DNA of 56,348 bases, from assembly GCF_000344175.1 (NCBI RefSeq), contig NZ_ALWW01000006.1:36-56383 (forward strand). The letters run 5' to 3'. Made by a program: the position numbers and the translations under genes. The notes under the pieces were generated by a model. That model saw only the letters and a list, made by a program, of their open reading frames with translations. It did no database searches and was not told where the DNA came from. Shown one piece after another: positions 34,545 to 43,623 of this stretch. How positions within the stretch are numbered: the first letter of the stretch is position 1; the number at the start of each line of letters is the position of its first letter. This DNA is from Listeria fleischmannii subsp. fleischmannii LU2006-1 (GTDB lineage: Bacteria; Bacillota; Bacilli; Lactobacillales; Listeriaceae).

Positions 34545-34588
34545 TTGTAAGCGCAACCATTCAAGAATATATTATAAGTAAGCGCTTA
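34545..34588 (+). promoter_or_regulatory. Promoter, cre site and palindrome upstream of rhaT
   Basis: TTGTAA (34545-34550), a 17-base spacer and TATATT (34568-34573) form a sigma-A promoter. TTGTAAGCGCAACCAT (34545-34560) fits the cre consensus and covers the -35. The perfect palindrome TAAGCGCTTA (34579-34588) lies just downstream of the -10. Glucose repression through CcpA is expected. Confidence 0.75.
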
Positions 34589-34613
34589 ACAAAAATACGT
34601 AGGAGGGTTAATT

Positions 34614-35921
34614 GTGAGTACAGTTGCAAAAGAAAGTAAAAAAGGAACAATTGCTGTATCATTAACAAATTACTTAGACTCAGGTTGTATTGTTGCAGGT
34701 GCAAGTGGCTTAACTTTATGGGCCAGTGAATTTGGATTAGATAGTTTTGCTGTAGGATTGCTAGGTGCTGTGAGTGCCAATGCATTCGGTTCTGCCTTTG
34801 GTGCATTAATTGGCGGGCATTTAGCAGATAAATACGGGCGGAAATTTATTTATACGTATAATATGCTTGTTTATATTCTTGGTGTTGCGATTATTATGTT
34901 TGCCATGAATTTTACGATGTTGTTAATTGGATTTTTAGTTACTGGATTGTCTGTTGGGGCTGGGGTCCCTGCTTCATGGACGTATATTTCTGAGATGGCT
35001 AATCCGAAAATTAGAGCAAAGAATATTGGGATTTCACAATTTGCTTGGTCATGTGGGCCAGCCATTATCTTTACACTTGGTATTTTAGTTTCACCGCTTG
35101 GGCTTTTTGGAAACCGTTTACTTTTCCTATCACTTCTTATTGTCGCGGTTGTAGCTTGGTCACTTCAACGCCGTTTAGATGAATCGAAGGACTGGGAAGC
35201 AGAGCAAGCAAAATTAAAAGAAGCGGGCACAAAACAATCTCACCCGTTCAAACACGCATTTTCAAATATGATTAATATGAAATCTATTTTATTCTTAGTT
35301 GGCGTTTATATGTTCTGGAACTTAGTAGCAGGCGCAATGGGCTTTTTCATGCCATTCGTTTATGAAACAGTTGGAGGACTTACAAATACACAAGCCAACT
35401 TACTTCAAGCCGTTTTATGGATTTTAACAGCAGCAGCAACTTACTTTGGATTCGCTAAATTCGGTGACCGCGTTAGCCACAGATGGTTATTCTTCGTCGG
35501 AGCTGCAATGGCCGTTGCTTCATGGATTGTACTGACCTTTGTAGGCATGTCTTGGGTTGGACTTTGGTCATTCGTTATTCTTTGGGGTATTTCAGCAGGT
35601 ATCGGCGCACAAGCTTTCTACGCACTTTGGTCCACTGAATTATTCCCAACACAGTACCGCGGCGGCGTTCAAGGCATTATGTTCTTTATCGTTCGTGGAA
35701 GTGCCGGCATTTGGTCGATTATTTTCCCAGTTATCCTAACCAGCCTTGGTTTCACTGTAGCAGGAACTATTATGATTATTCTCCTTGCTATTTCGCTACT
35801 TATTGGCGTCATCTGGACACCAAATACTCGCGGGCGGACACTTGATGACATCACGGAGGAACGTTATGGCGCTTTAAACAAAAAAGAAGTAGAGGCTACT
35901 CTTGTAAAGGAAAGTGATTGA
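34614..35921 (+). CDS. MFS sugar transporter, probable rhamnose permease
   Basis: 435-residue major facilitator protein with about 12 membrane segments and the sugar-porter signatures [14 protein letters not shown] after helix 2, [25 protein letters not shown] after helix 4-5, and [10 protein letters not shown] in the second half. GTG start after AGGAGGG. First gene of the rhamnose operon. It overlaps or abuts rhaB, and the position makes L-rhamnose the likely substrate, possibly with other methyl pentoses. Confidence 0.88.
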   Translation: MSTVAKESKKGTIAVSLTNYLDSGCIVAGASGLTLWASEFGLDSFAVGLLGAVSANAFGSAFGALIGGHLADKYGRKFIYTYNMLVYILGVAIIMFAMNFTMLLIGFLVTGLSVGAGVPASWTYISEMANPKIRAKNIGISQFAWSCGPAIIFTLGILVSPLGLFGNRLLFLSLLIVAVVAWSLQRRLDESKDWEAEQAKLKEAGTKQSHPFKHAFSNMINMKSILFLVGVYMFWNLVAGAMGFFMPFVYETVGGLTNTQANLLQAVLWILTAAATYFGFAKFGDRVSHRWLFFVGAAMAVASWIVLTFVGMSWVGLWSFVILWGISAGIGAQAFYALWSTELFPTQYRGGVQGIMFFIVRGSAGIWSIIFPVILTSLGFTVAGTIMIILLAISLLIGVIWTPNTRGRTLDDITEERYGALNKKEVEATLVKESD

Positions 35922-35922
35922 T

Positions 35923-37356
35923 GTGAAACACTATGTAGCAGTGGATATTGGGGCATCGAGCGGACGACTTATTTTGGGGGAAATCGTGCAAGAAAAACTC
36001 GTTTTACGCGAGGTGCACAGATTTAAAAATGGTTTTACGTTCCGAGACGGTCACGACCGCTGGGAAATCGACAAATTGATGCGCGAAATTTTTACAGGTC
36101 TAGAGAAATTAAAACAAGAAGGCATTTCCGAATGTACCCTTGGGATTGATACATGGGGCGTCGATTACGTTTTAATTTCTAAAGAAGGGACAAAACTCGC
36201 CGATCCAATTAGTTACCGAGACAAACGGACCGAGGACAAAATCACCGAACTGACCTCCCTCTATCCAAAAGATTTTATTTATAAAAAAACCGGCATCCAA
36301 TTTTTGGAACTCAATACGCTCTATCAATTGTATGCCGAAGATAAAAATTTAATTAAGCAGGCTGAAAAGATTTTACTAATTCCAGATTATATCGGTTATG
36401 TATTAACAGGCAAAATGGTCGCCGAAACGACAAATTCATCCACGACGCAAATGCTCAATTTACGCGAGCAGTTATTTGACACAGACCTTCTTGCCCATCT
36501 AAACATCGACCCGTGCAAGTTTGCAAAATTAACAGATGCCGGAACACCACTTGGTCATTTACTTCCGAAGTGGTATACGGAATTTGACCTCCCGCAGTGT
36601 GATGTCATCACCGTAGCCACGCATGATACGGCATCCGCAGTCGTTGGCACACCTCTTTCGGGAGAAAATCCAGCCTTTTTAAGTAGCGGAACGTGGTCAC
36701 TTTTAGGTATGGAACTTCAGGCACCGATTACAAGCGAACGCGCTTTCCAAGAAAATTACACAAATGAATGGGGCGCATACGGTACTTACCGTTTTTTAAA
36801 AAACATTATGGGCTTATGGATTGTGCAAGAAATTGCGCGCCTAACAGAGTACGAATTGACATTTGCAGAAATGGCTAACGAAGCAGATCGTTATCCGTAT
36901 TTCACAAGCATCATTGATGTCAATGACGCACGCTTCAACAATCCTCGCAATATGATTTTGGAAATTCAAAATTATTGTCAGGAAAATGGTCAACCAGTAC
37001 CTGAAACCATTGGTGAACTTACAAACTGTGTCTATTCAAGCTTGGCCGTTTGCTACCGCGATGCACTTCAAACTTTAGCCGAAATTACTGGTGCGAAACC
37101 GACGTCCTTATATGTTGTCGGCGGCGGGAGTCAGGTCGCGATTTTAAATCAACTAACAGCTGATCTTACGGGCATCACAGTTTATGCTGGTCCAAGCGAA
37201 GCGACAGCCACGGGAAACTTATGCGTCCAAATGATAACAAAAGGCGTCTTAAAAAATATTACTGACGCAAGAGAAATCGTTCGTTCTTCTTTTGATATAA
37301 AAAAATATGTTCCAGAGACGAGCGATTTAATTTTAGGAGGGAAAACAAATGAGTGA
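35923..37356 (+). CDS. rhaB: Rhamnulokinase
   Basis: FGGY-family kinase phosphorylating L-rhamnulose at C1. The 477 residues begin [19 protein letters not shown] (ATP phosphate loop), with [12 protein letters not shown] near 75, [11 protein letters not shown] near 233, [11 protein letters not shown] near 256 and [20 protein letters not shown] near 393. I prefer the GTG at 35923 because AAAGGA then lies about 10 bases upstream. A GTG at 35914, overlapping the rhaT stop, is also in frame. The end overlaps rhaA by 8 bases. Confidence 0.95.
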   Translation: MKHYVAVDIGASSGRLILGEIVQEKLVLREVHRFKNGFTFRDGHDRWEIDKLMREIFTGLEKLKQEGISECTLGIDTWGVDYVLISKEGTKLADPISYRDKRTEDKITELTSLYPKDFIYKKTGIQFLELNTLYQLYAEDKNLIKQAEKILLIPDYIGYVLTGKMVAETTNSSTTQMLNLREQLFDTDLLAHLNIDPCKFAKLTDAGTPLGHLLPKWYTEFDLPQCDVITVATHDTASAVVGTPLSGENPAFLSSGTWSLLGMELQAPITSERAFQENYTNEWGAYGTYRFLKNIMGLWIVQEIARLTEYELTFAEMANEADRYPYFTSIIDVNDARFNNPRNMILEIQNYCQENGQPVPETIGELTNCVYSSLAVCYRDALQTLAEITGAKPTSLYVVGGGSQVAILNQLTADLTGITVYAGPSEATATGNLCVQMITKGVLKNITDAREIVRSSFDIKKYVPETSDLILGGKTNE

Positions 37357-38620
37357 AGTAGAAAAACGTTATGAAAGCGCAAAAAGCCGTTATGCGGCAA
37401 TTGGTGTGGATACAGATGCTGCTCTTAAAAAACTAAAAGACATTAAAATTTCAATGCACTGCTGGCAAGGTGATGATGTGAAAGGGTTCTTAAACCCGGG
37501 TGGCGAACTGACGGGCGGTATTATGGCAACGGGAAATTATCCAGGTGTTGCCACGACACCAAGCGAACTTCGGGCAGATTTAGAAAAGGCATTTTCATTA
37601 ATTCCTGGAAAACACAAAGTCAATTTACATGCGATGTACGTGGACACTGATGAAAAAGTCGATTTAGACGAGATTGAACCTAAACATTTTGAAGGTTGGG
37701 TAAACTGGGCAAAAGAACACGGGCTTGGCCTAGATTTTAATCCCACATTCTTTTCTCATCCGATGTTTAAAGATAACTATACACTTGCTTCTCCAGATTC
37801 AGCTGTGCGTGATTTTTGGATTGAACACGGTAAACGTTCGCGAAAAATTGCGGAATATTTTGGACGTGAATTAGGTCAAACAAGTATTAATAACTTTTGG
37901 GTTCCAGACGGTATGAAAGATAATCCAATTGACCGCTTAGCACCACGAAAACGTTTGATGGAAGCTCTTGATGAAGTTTTTGAAGAAAAATTAAATGAAG
38001 ACTATACGCAAGAATCTGTTGAAAGCAAACTTTTCGGTTTAGGCGCTGAAGCCTACACAGTTGGCTCACACGAGTTTTATATGGGTTACGGTTTAACGCG
38101 TGATAAATTAATTTGTTTAGATGCGGGGCACTTCCATCCAACCGAAGTAATCTCAAACAAACTTTCTTCCTTAGCTTTATTCAGCAAAGGGGTTATGCTT
38201 CACGTGAGTCGCCCGGTGCGCTGGGATAGTGATCACGTTGTACTGATGGACGATGAGCTTACCGAGATTGGCCGCGAGATTGTGCGAAATGATTTATTGC
38301 CGATTACAAATATTGGCCTTGATTTCTTCGACGCAACGATTAACCGCGTGGCCGCTTGGGTGGTTGGCGTGAGAAATACACAAAAAGCGCTTCTAAAGGC
38401 ACTTCTTGAACCAACTGAGGATTTGAAAAAAATGGAGCTTCAAAACGACTTTACGTCTCGCATGGTGATAACGGAGGAACTAAAAGATTTCCCTTACGGC
38501 GATGTATGGAATTACTTCTGCGAACAAAACGGTGTACCAGTTGGCCTTGAATGGCTTAATGAGGTACAAGATTACGAGAAAAATACGTTATTAAAACGAA
38601 ACGCGATTTTAGAACGATAG
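37349..38620 (+). CDS. rhaA: L-rhamnose isomerase
   Basis: Converts L-rhamnose to L-rhamnulose, a metal-dependent TIM-barrel enzyme. It is 423 residues, normal length, with [17 protein letters not shown] near 33, [12 protein letters not shown] near 128, [16 protein letters not shown] near 257 and [14 protein letters not shown] near 286 supplying metal and substrate ligands. TTAGGAGGG precedes the ATG, which lies inside the end of rhaB. Confidence 0.96.
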   Translation: MSEVEKRYESAKSRYAAIGVDTDAALKKLKDIKISMHCWQGDDVKGFLNPGGELTGGIMATGNYPGVATTPSELRADLEKAFSLIPGKHKVNLHAMYVDTDEKVDLDEIEPKHFEGWVNWAKEHGLGLDFNPTFFSHPMFKDNYTLASPDSAVRDFWIEHGKRSRKIAEYFGRELGQTSINNFWVPDGMKDNPIDRLAPRKRLMEALDEVFEEKLNEDYTQESVESKLFGLGAEAYTVGSHEFYMGYGLTRDKLICLDAGHFHPTEVISNKLSSLALFSKGVMLHVSRPVRWDSDHVVLMDDELTEIGREIVRNDLLPITNIGLDFFDATINRVAAWVVGVRNTQKALLKALLEPTEDLKKMELQNDFTSRMVITEELKDFPYGDVWNYFCEQNGVPVGLEWLNEVQDYEKNTLLKRNAILER

Positions 38621-38632
38621 GAGTCCTTAAAG

Positions 38633-39466
38633 ATGGTCAATCAAATAGTGAATAAAATTGAAAACGCGCCATTCATCTTAGAAATGGTTGAAACGACAAG
38701 TAATTTATATCGTCTCGGCTGGGATGAACGAAATGGCGGAAATATTAGCTATCTGCTTTCTGAGGAAGACATTACGCCTTTTTTAGATGTCACAAAAACG
38801 ATTCGTAATATTCCAATGGATTTCGATGGTAGCGCGCTTATTGGAAAATATTTTTTAGTCACTGGTTCTGGAAAGTATTTTAAAAACGTACAAAAAGCGC
38901 CTAGTGAAAACCTTGGTATTATCCGTGTGGCGGCTGACGGAAAAAGCGTTGATTTATTGTGGGGTCTTGAAAACGGCGCCGTGCCGACAAGCGAACTCCC
39001 TTCGCATTTCATGAGTCATATCGCACGCCTATCTGTCAATCCAAACAACCGCATTGTCATGCACTGTCACGCGACTCACCTTTTAGCCATGACATTTACA
39101 CATGATTTAGATGAATGCCTATTCACAAGAACACTTTGGCAAATGTGCACAGAATGTCTGGTTGTTTTCCCTGACGGCGTTGGAATTGTTCCTTGGCTAA
39201 TTCCTGGGACAAACGAAATTGGTATCGCAACTTCAGAAAAGATGAAGGAAACAAGACTCGTTGTTTGGCCACATCACGGTATTTACGGAGCCGGTGAAAC
39301 GATGGATGAAACATTTGGTCTCATTGAAACCGCAGAAAAGGCAGCGCAAGTTTATACCATTGTCCGCTCACAAGGCGAAGTTTTACAAACCATTACCGAC
39401 GAACAATTAAAGATGCTTGGCGAACGCTTTGGCGTCACCCCAAAATCAGGTTATTTAAACCTATAA
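38633..39466 (+). CDS. rhaD: Rhamnulose-1-phosphate aldolase
   Basis: Class II zinc aldolase of 277 residues that cleaves rhamnulose 1-phosphate to dihydroxyacetone phosphate and L-lactaldehyde. Zinc ligands are in VMHCHATHLLAMT near 141 and VVWPHHGIYGAGETMDE near 211, and GWDERNGGNISYLL is the N-terminal signature. It follows rhaA by 12 bases with a GGAG ribosome-binding site. Confidence 0.95.
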   Translation: MVNQIVNKIENAPFILEMVETTSNLYRLGWDERNGGNISYLLSEEDITPFLDVTKTIRNIPMDFDGSALIGKYFLVTGSGKYFKNVQKAPSENLGIIRVAADGKSVDLLWGLENGAVPTSELPSHFMSHIARLSVNPNNRIVMHCHATHLLAMTFTHDLDECLFTRTLWQMCTECLVVFPDGVGIVPWLIPGTNEIGIATSEKMKETRLVVWPHHGIYGAGETMDETFGLIETAEKAAQVYTIVRSQGEVLQTITDEQLKMLGERFGVTPKSGYLNL

Positions 39467-39478
39467 GGAGGAAACCAT

Positions 39479-39793
39479 ATGGAACGCATCGCACAACTTA
39501 TGTATTTATACCCGGACCAACAAGAAGAGTACAAAAAACGGCATGACGAACTTTGGCCAGAGCTAGAAGCCGCATTAAAAGCTCATGGGGCAAGCAATTA
39601 CTCCATTTTCTTGGATAAAAACACCGATATTTTGTTTGCGTATCTGGAGGTCGAATCAAAGTCGCGGTACAACCAAATTGCAGACACTGACATTTGTAAA
39701 AAGTGGTGGGCCTATATGGCGCCCATTATGAAAACAAATGAGGACAACAGTCCCGTAACGAAAGAACTGCACGAAGTATTTTATTTAGCATAG
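39479..39793 (+). CDS. rhaM: L-rhamnose mutarotase
   Basis: 104-residue dimeric alpha/beta barrel enzyme that interconverts the anomers of L-rhamnose. It carries the family pattern [20 protein letters not shown] with the catalytic histidine near 22, then [19 protein letters not shown] and [10 protein letters not shown]. Twelve bases after rhaD, AAGGAGG upstream. Confidence 0.94.
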   Translation: MERIAQLMYLYPDQQEEYKKRHDELWPELEAALKAHGASNYSIFLDKNTDILFAYLEVESKSRYNQIADTDICKKWWAYMAPIMKTNEDNSPVTKELHEVFYLA

Positions 39794-39867
39794 CGAATTT
39801 AGGGTCGCAAAACGCGGCCCATTCGCCTATTTATTTATGTGATATTTTGAACAAAGGAGAGATTTTT

Positions 39868-41019
39868 ATGGTTAATCGAATGATTTTAAATGAAACGTCC
39901 TATTTTGGAAAAGGTGCCATCTCTAAAATTGCGGATGAAGTCCAAAAACGCGGATTTCAAAAGGCCTTTTTAGTGACCGACAAAGGTATCGTGAATGCTG
40001 GCGTCGCAAAACGCATAACCGATATCCTTGACGAAAAAGAGCTACCCTATACGCTTTTTGATGGTATCAAACCCAACCCAGGTCTCGCTGACGTAAACGC
40101 TGGCGTCTCCGCTTTAAAAGCCTCCGGGGCAGACTACATTTTGGCGCTCGGGGGAGGTTCCCCAATTGACGCGGCCAAAGCACTTGGCATCATTTACACA
40201 AACCCAGAACACGCGGACATTTTAAGCCTAGAAGGAGAACCGGGAACTAAAAATCCGAGCTTGCCGATTTTAGCCGTCCCAACGACATCCGGTACTGCTG
40301 CTGAAGTAACGATTAATTATGTTATCACCGATGAAGAAAATAACCGCAAATTTGTTTGCGTAGATCCAAACGATATTCCTGTTTGTTCGTTTATTGATAG
40401 TGATATGATGATGGGAATGCCGAAAGCGCTTTGTGCAGCCACTGGTATGGATGCTTTAACTCATGCTATCGAAGGCTTTATCACAAAAGGCGCGTGGGAG
40501 TTAACCGATACGCTCCATTTAAAAGCTATCGAAATTATTTATCGCGCTCTCCCGGCTTCTGTAAACGGCGACGGGCCTGCGCGGGAAGAAATGGCACTTG
40601 GACAGTATATGGCTGGAATGGGCTTTTCAAACGTTGGACTCGGTCTCGTTCATGGCATGGCTCACCCACTAAGCGCTTGGTATGACGTGCCTCACGGGGT
40701 CGCTTGCGCCTCTCTTTTACCAATTGTAATGGATTATAATAAAGACTTTACGGGAGAAAAATATCGTGAAATTGCCCGTGTCATGGACATTCCAAATGCG
40801 ACGACACTCCCGCTTGAAGAGGTTCGCATAAAAGCCGTAGAAGCCGTGAAATCACTCGGTAAACAAGTTGGCATCCCTCAAAACATTACCGAACTTGGCG
40901 TTCTAGAAGCTGATTTAGAAGCCATCGCAAAAGATGCATTAAAAGACGTCTGCACAGGTGGAAATCCACGTGATACAAACTTAGAAGATATTTTAGCCTT
41001 ATATAAAGCTATGTTATAA
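39868..41019 (+). CDS. fucO: Lactaldehyde reductase, iron-dependent alcohol dehydrogenase
   Basis: 383-residue group III alcohol dehydrogenase. NAD site LALGGGSPIDAAKALG near 95-110. Iron ligands are the aspartate and histidine in ATGMDALTHAIEGF near 195-200 and the later histidines in GLVHGMAHPLSAWYDVPHG near 262-277. It reduces the L-lactaldehyde made by RhaD to 1,2-propanediol. The ATG at 39868 follows AAAGGAGAG; an in-frame ATG at 39847 has none. Last gene of the rhamnose operon, closed by a strong terminator. Confidence 0.92.
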   Translation: MVNRMILNETSYFGKGAISKIADEVQKRGFQKAFLVTDKGIVNAGVAKRITDILDEKELPYTLFDGIKPNPGLADVNAGVSALKASGADYILALGGGSPIDAAKALGIIYTNPEHADILSLEGEPGTKNPSLPILAVPTTSGTAAEVTINYVITDEENNRKFVCVDPNDIPVCSFIDSDMMMGMPKALCAATGMDALTHAIEGFITKGAWELTDTLHLKAIEIIYRALPASVNGDGPAREEMALGQYMAGMGFSNVGLGLVHGMAHPLSAWYDVPHGVACASLLPIVMDYNKDFTGEKYREIARVMDIPNATTLPLEEVRIKAVEAVKSLGKQVGIPQNITELGVLEADLEAIAKDALKDVCTGGNPRDTNLEDILALYKAML

Positions 41020-41020
41020 A

Positions 41021-41054
41021 AAAAGGGGCCAAGGTTAAACCTTGGCCCCTTTTA
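41021..41054. terminator. Bidirectional terminator after fucO
   Basis: GGGGCCAAGG and CCTTGGCCCC form a 10-base GC-rich stem around TTAAA, flanked by A7 and T4, so it works in both directions. It separates the rhamnose operon from the convergent YgbA-like gene. Confidence 0.92.
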
Positions 41055-41371
41055 ACTTTGCATATTTTTAATGACATGGCGTATAGCCCAAACTGGATGA
41101 TGAAAGAGCATTCTCGGTCCGGAAAAACGCATCACACGCTTAATTTTATCACGATAATCGGCGCGGTAACAATGGACACTACATTTTTCACACGTGCCCT
41201 TTTCTTCGCCAAATCGGCAAAAATCCAAACGTTGCATTGCATAGTTTTGTAAATCTTGGCACGCGTCACATAAGCCCTGTGTATGGTGATTTTTTTACAA
41301 TACAACTCAATCATTGCAGTCACCGTCTTACGTTCTTGTGTGATTTTTGGTCCATTGTTAACCGTTCTCAT
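41052..41371 (-). pseudogene. YgbA_NO-family protein (nitric-oxide-linked), frameshifted
   Basis: Two frames join into one protein of about 107 residues. The first (from 41371) has KITQERKTVTAMIELYCKK. The second has HTQGLCDACQDLQNYAMQRLDFCRFGEEK then CEKCSVHCYRADYRDKIKRVMRFSGPRM and HPVWAIRHVI. Adding one base to the seven T at 41290-41296 (plus strand) restores the frame. The cysteine pattern and the GPRM/HP ending match the family of E. coli YgbA, linked to nitric-oxide response. The cysteines suggest metal or Fe-S binding. The break may be a sequencing error. Confidence 0.8.
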
Positions 41372-41384
41372 TTCTTATTCGCCT

Positions 41385-41973
41385 CTATTTCATTAGTTTT
41401 CCTAAAACATCTGTTAATAAATCAGCATTAATCGTAATTTTCGGTGGTCTCGCATAAATGGTATCGTTGACCCGCTCCACCATCGTCAGCAAAATTACGC
41501 TATTTAAAACAAGCGAAATGGTTTCAGATTGCGCCGAATTTGCTTTTTCGCCCATAAATTGCTTGATTTTACCCTCAACTTTTATGTACAAATATTCAAT
41601 AATGGTTGGGTTAATAAATTCCATATCCTTACTGCCCATTTCTTTGACCGAAATCACCATAAAGGCCTGATATTTATCGTAAAGTGACAAAATAAATTCG
41701 CTAGCTTCTTTTAAAAAGCAATGGCTATCTTCGAAATCACGTTCAAAAAAGCAATCAATTTCTTCTTGCATCATCTCAAATTGAAATTCCAAGGTTGTAT
41801 GGATCAAATTTTCTTTGCTTTTAAATTTTTTTAAAAATGGTCGCTTCATTAATGCCTGCCGCTTCAGCTAACTGGCGCGTTGTTGATCCTTTAATACCAT
41901 TTTGCGCAAGCATTTTAAGCGTTACTTCCATAATGGACTCTTTCGTAATCACTTGTTTTCTCCTTCCTCGCAT
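41385..41973 (-). pseudogene. TetR-family regulator, frameshifted
   Basis: From the ATG at 41973 the frame reads MRGRRKQVITKESIMEVTLKML and a full TetR helix-turn-helix (GSTTRQLAEAAGINEATIF), then hits a stop after seven T on the plus strand (41826-41832). Removing one base continues KKFKSKENLIHTTLEF into a helical ligand domain ending at 41385, about 195 residues in total. In L. monocytogenes a TetR gene lies next to the LysM autolysin, as here. An upstream palindrome suggests self-repression. The function of its targets is unknown. Confidence 0.85.
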
Positions 41974-41976
41974 ACA

Positions 41977-41992
41977 AAGCAAGTACTTACTT
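41977..41992. promoter_or_regulatory. Operator-like palindrome upstream of the TetR gene
   Basis: AAGCAAGTACTTACTT is a 16-base palindrome with a single mismatched pair, ending 4 bases before the TetR start codon. Size and position suit autorepression. Confidence 0.6.
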
Positions 41993-42169
41993 AACAAAAG
42001 TATAGCAGAGCTTCCGTTGATGTTCAAGACAAGTTATCATTTTCACCCAACGATTCGTCTATAGATTCAAAAATTTAATCTGTTTGAAATAGAAAATATA
42101 ACGGGAAAAATGGGATAATGATAAATAAATTACATTTTTTAAAAGTTTCGCCAAAAGGAGTGACCAAAT

Positions 42170-43499
42170 TTGGGTATAACGAGAAAAGAGAGGATTTTAG
42201 CTGCCAAAAAAAACGGTCAGCTAAATAAAAAGAAGAGCACTTTGCAAACTGGAGCGAAAGTAGCCAGCTTTACAGCCATTGCGAGCACCGCCATAGTTCC
42301 TGCTTTTTCAGCTGTAGTGAGTGCAGATGAAATTGCAAACAATCATCAAAATGAGAAAACGCCTGCGAAAACTTTGGAAAACCAGCATGCCACTTCTGGG
42401 GGAAAAGAAACGGTTGCTGCCAAACCACAAGTTAGCTATTCATCTGGCGCTACGTTTAGTAGTTTCCAAAAAACAACTATGACAAACAATTCTTCTGTTC
42501 AAAATTTTATTAATCAAATTAGTCTTAGCGCCACTAAAATTGCATCCGAAAATGACTTATACGGTTCCGTTATGATTGCACAAGCTATTTTAGAAAGTGC
42601 TTCCGGGACAAGCATTCTTGGTTCTTCTCCTAACCATAATTTATTTGGCATTAAAGGTACCTATAATGGCCAAGCTGTCTTAAAAGAAACCCTTGAAGAC
42701 GATGGAAATGGCAACTATTCTCCCATCAAAGCCTATTTCCGCAAATATCCGTCTTACCATGAATCTTTACAAGATTATGCGCGCGTTATTCGAAATGGCC
42801 CTACTTGGAATCCGCTTTATTATTCAGGAGCATGGAAAAGTAATTCTTCCTCCTACCTTAATGCTACACAAGCTTTAACAGGGACATATGCAACAGATAC
42901 AAGCTATTCCGTGAAACTAAATAACCTTATTAAAACCTATAATTTAACACAATACGATACCCCTTCAAACGGTTCAGGAAGTGCCATGTCAAATTCCTAC
43001 CACACTGTAGCAAAAGGGGACACCTTGTGGAACATCGCTACGCGTCATGGACTTTCTGTCACCAATTTAAAATCATTAAATAATTTAAAAACCGATACCA
43101 TTCATATCGGACAAAAACTAGTTATCAAAAAAACCACCTAACGGAAGTAACAGTTCAAACATTGGCGGAAGCAATAGCACATCAGCCTCTACATATAAAG
43201 TTGCCTCCGGTGATACACTGTGGAAAATTGCGAAAGCCCATAAAACAACCGTCTCAAACCTTAAATCTTGGAATAAACTTTCGTCAAATACCATTCACAT
43301 CGGACAAAAACTCATCGTTTCAAAATCCAGTAGCACATCGTCTAATACTAGTACAAGTACAGCCACACATACTGTTAAAAAAGGCGATACACTTTGGAGC
43401 ATCGCATCTAAAAATAAAGTTTCGCTCCCCCAACTAAAATCCTTAAATAAACTTACAAACAATACTATTTACGTTGGACAAAAACTAAAATTAAAATAA
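42170..43499 (+). pseudogene. SecA2-type autolysin (NamA/MurA-like) with LysM repeats, frameshifted
   Basis: TTG start after AAAGGAG. A long atypical signal peptide (basic first 30 residues, then VASFTAIASTAIVPAFSAVVSA) is followed by a glucosaminidase-type catalytic domain (ENDLYGSVMIAQAILESASG; NLFGIKGTYNG; about 105-265) and one LysM (YHTVAKGDTLWNIATRHGLSV). The frame then breaks at seven A (43127-43133). Removing one base continues through a serine/asparagine linker and two more LysM repeats (YKVASGDTLWKIAK; HTVKKGDTLWSIAS) to a stop at 43499, about 442 residues. L. monocytogenes NamA is longer with four LysM. It cleaves cell-wall peptidoglycan for daughter-cell separation. Even unrepaired, the first frame retains the enzyme and one LysM. 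Confidence 0.88.
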
Positions 43500-43505
43500 T
43501 TGTTA

Positions 43506-43536
43506 AGCGGCCAGATGCATTCTGGTCGTTTTTTAT
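43506..43536 (+). terminator. Terminator after the autolysin
   Basis: CGGCCAGA and TCTGGTCG (one G-U) form a stem around TGCAT, followed by TTTTTT. It lies directly after the stop of the repaired autolysin frame, which supports that frame's end. Confidence 0.85.
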
Positions 43537-43567
43537 ACTAGATAGTTTTAATTGTTATTTTCATGGG

Positions 43568-43603
43568 TATCGTAAGAAAATTGCATACGATTTTCTTACG
43601 ATA
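43568..43603 (+). promoter_or_regulatory. 13-base inverted repeat upstream of the PL8 lyase
   Basis: TATCGTAAGAAAA (43568-43580) and TTTTCTTACGATA (43591-43603) are perfect arms around ten bases, 21 bases before the TTG start. It could be a repressor operator or an mRNA leader hairpin. No regulator gene lies beside it. Confidence 0.65.
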
Positions 43604-43623
43604 GATTTGAGGGGGCGAATCCA

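Noticed and set aside
34577-34592. Second cre site upstream of rhaT
   Set aside because: AGTAAGCGCTTAACAA lacks the TG and CA ends at the right spacing; kept only as a palindrome.
34561-34806. Glutamine/leucine-rich open frame antisense to the start of rhaT
   Set aside because: Composition is an artefact of reading a hydrophobic permease gene backwards; no start signal.
43568-43603. Rho-independent terminator before the lyase
   Set aside because: There is no GC-rich stem and no T tract after the repeat; an operator or leader hairpin fits better.
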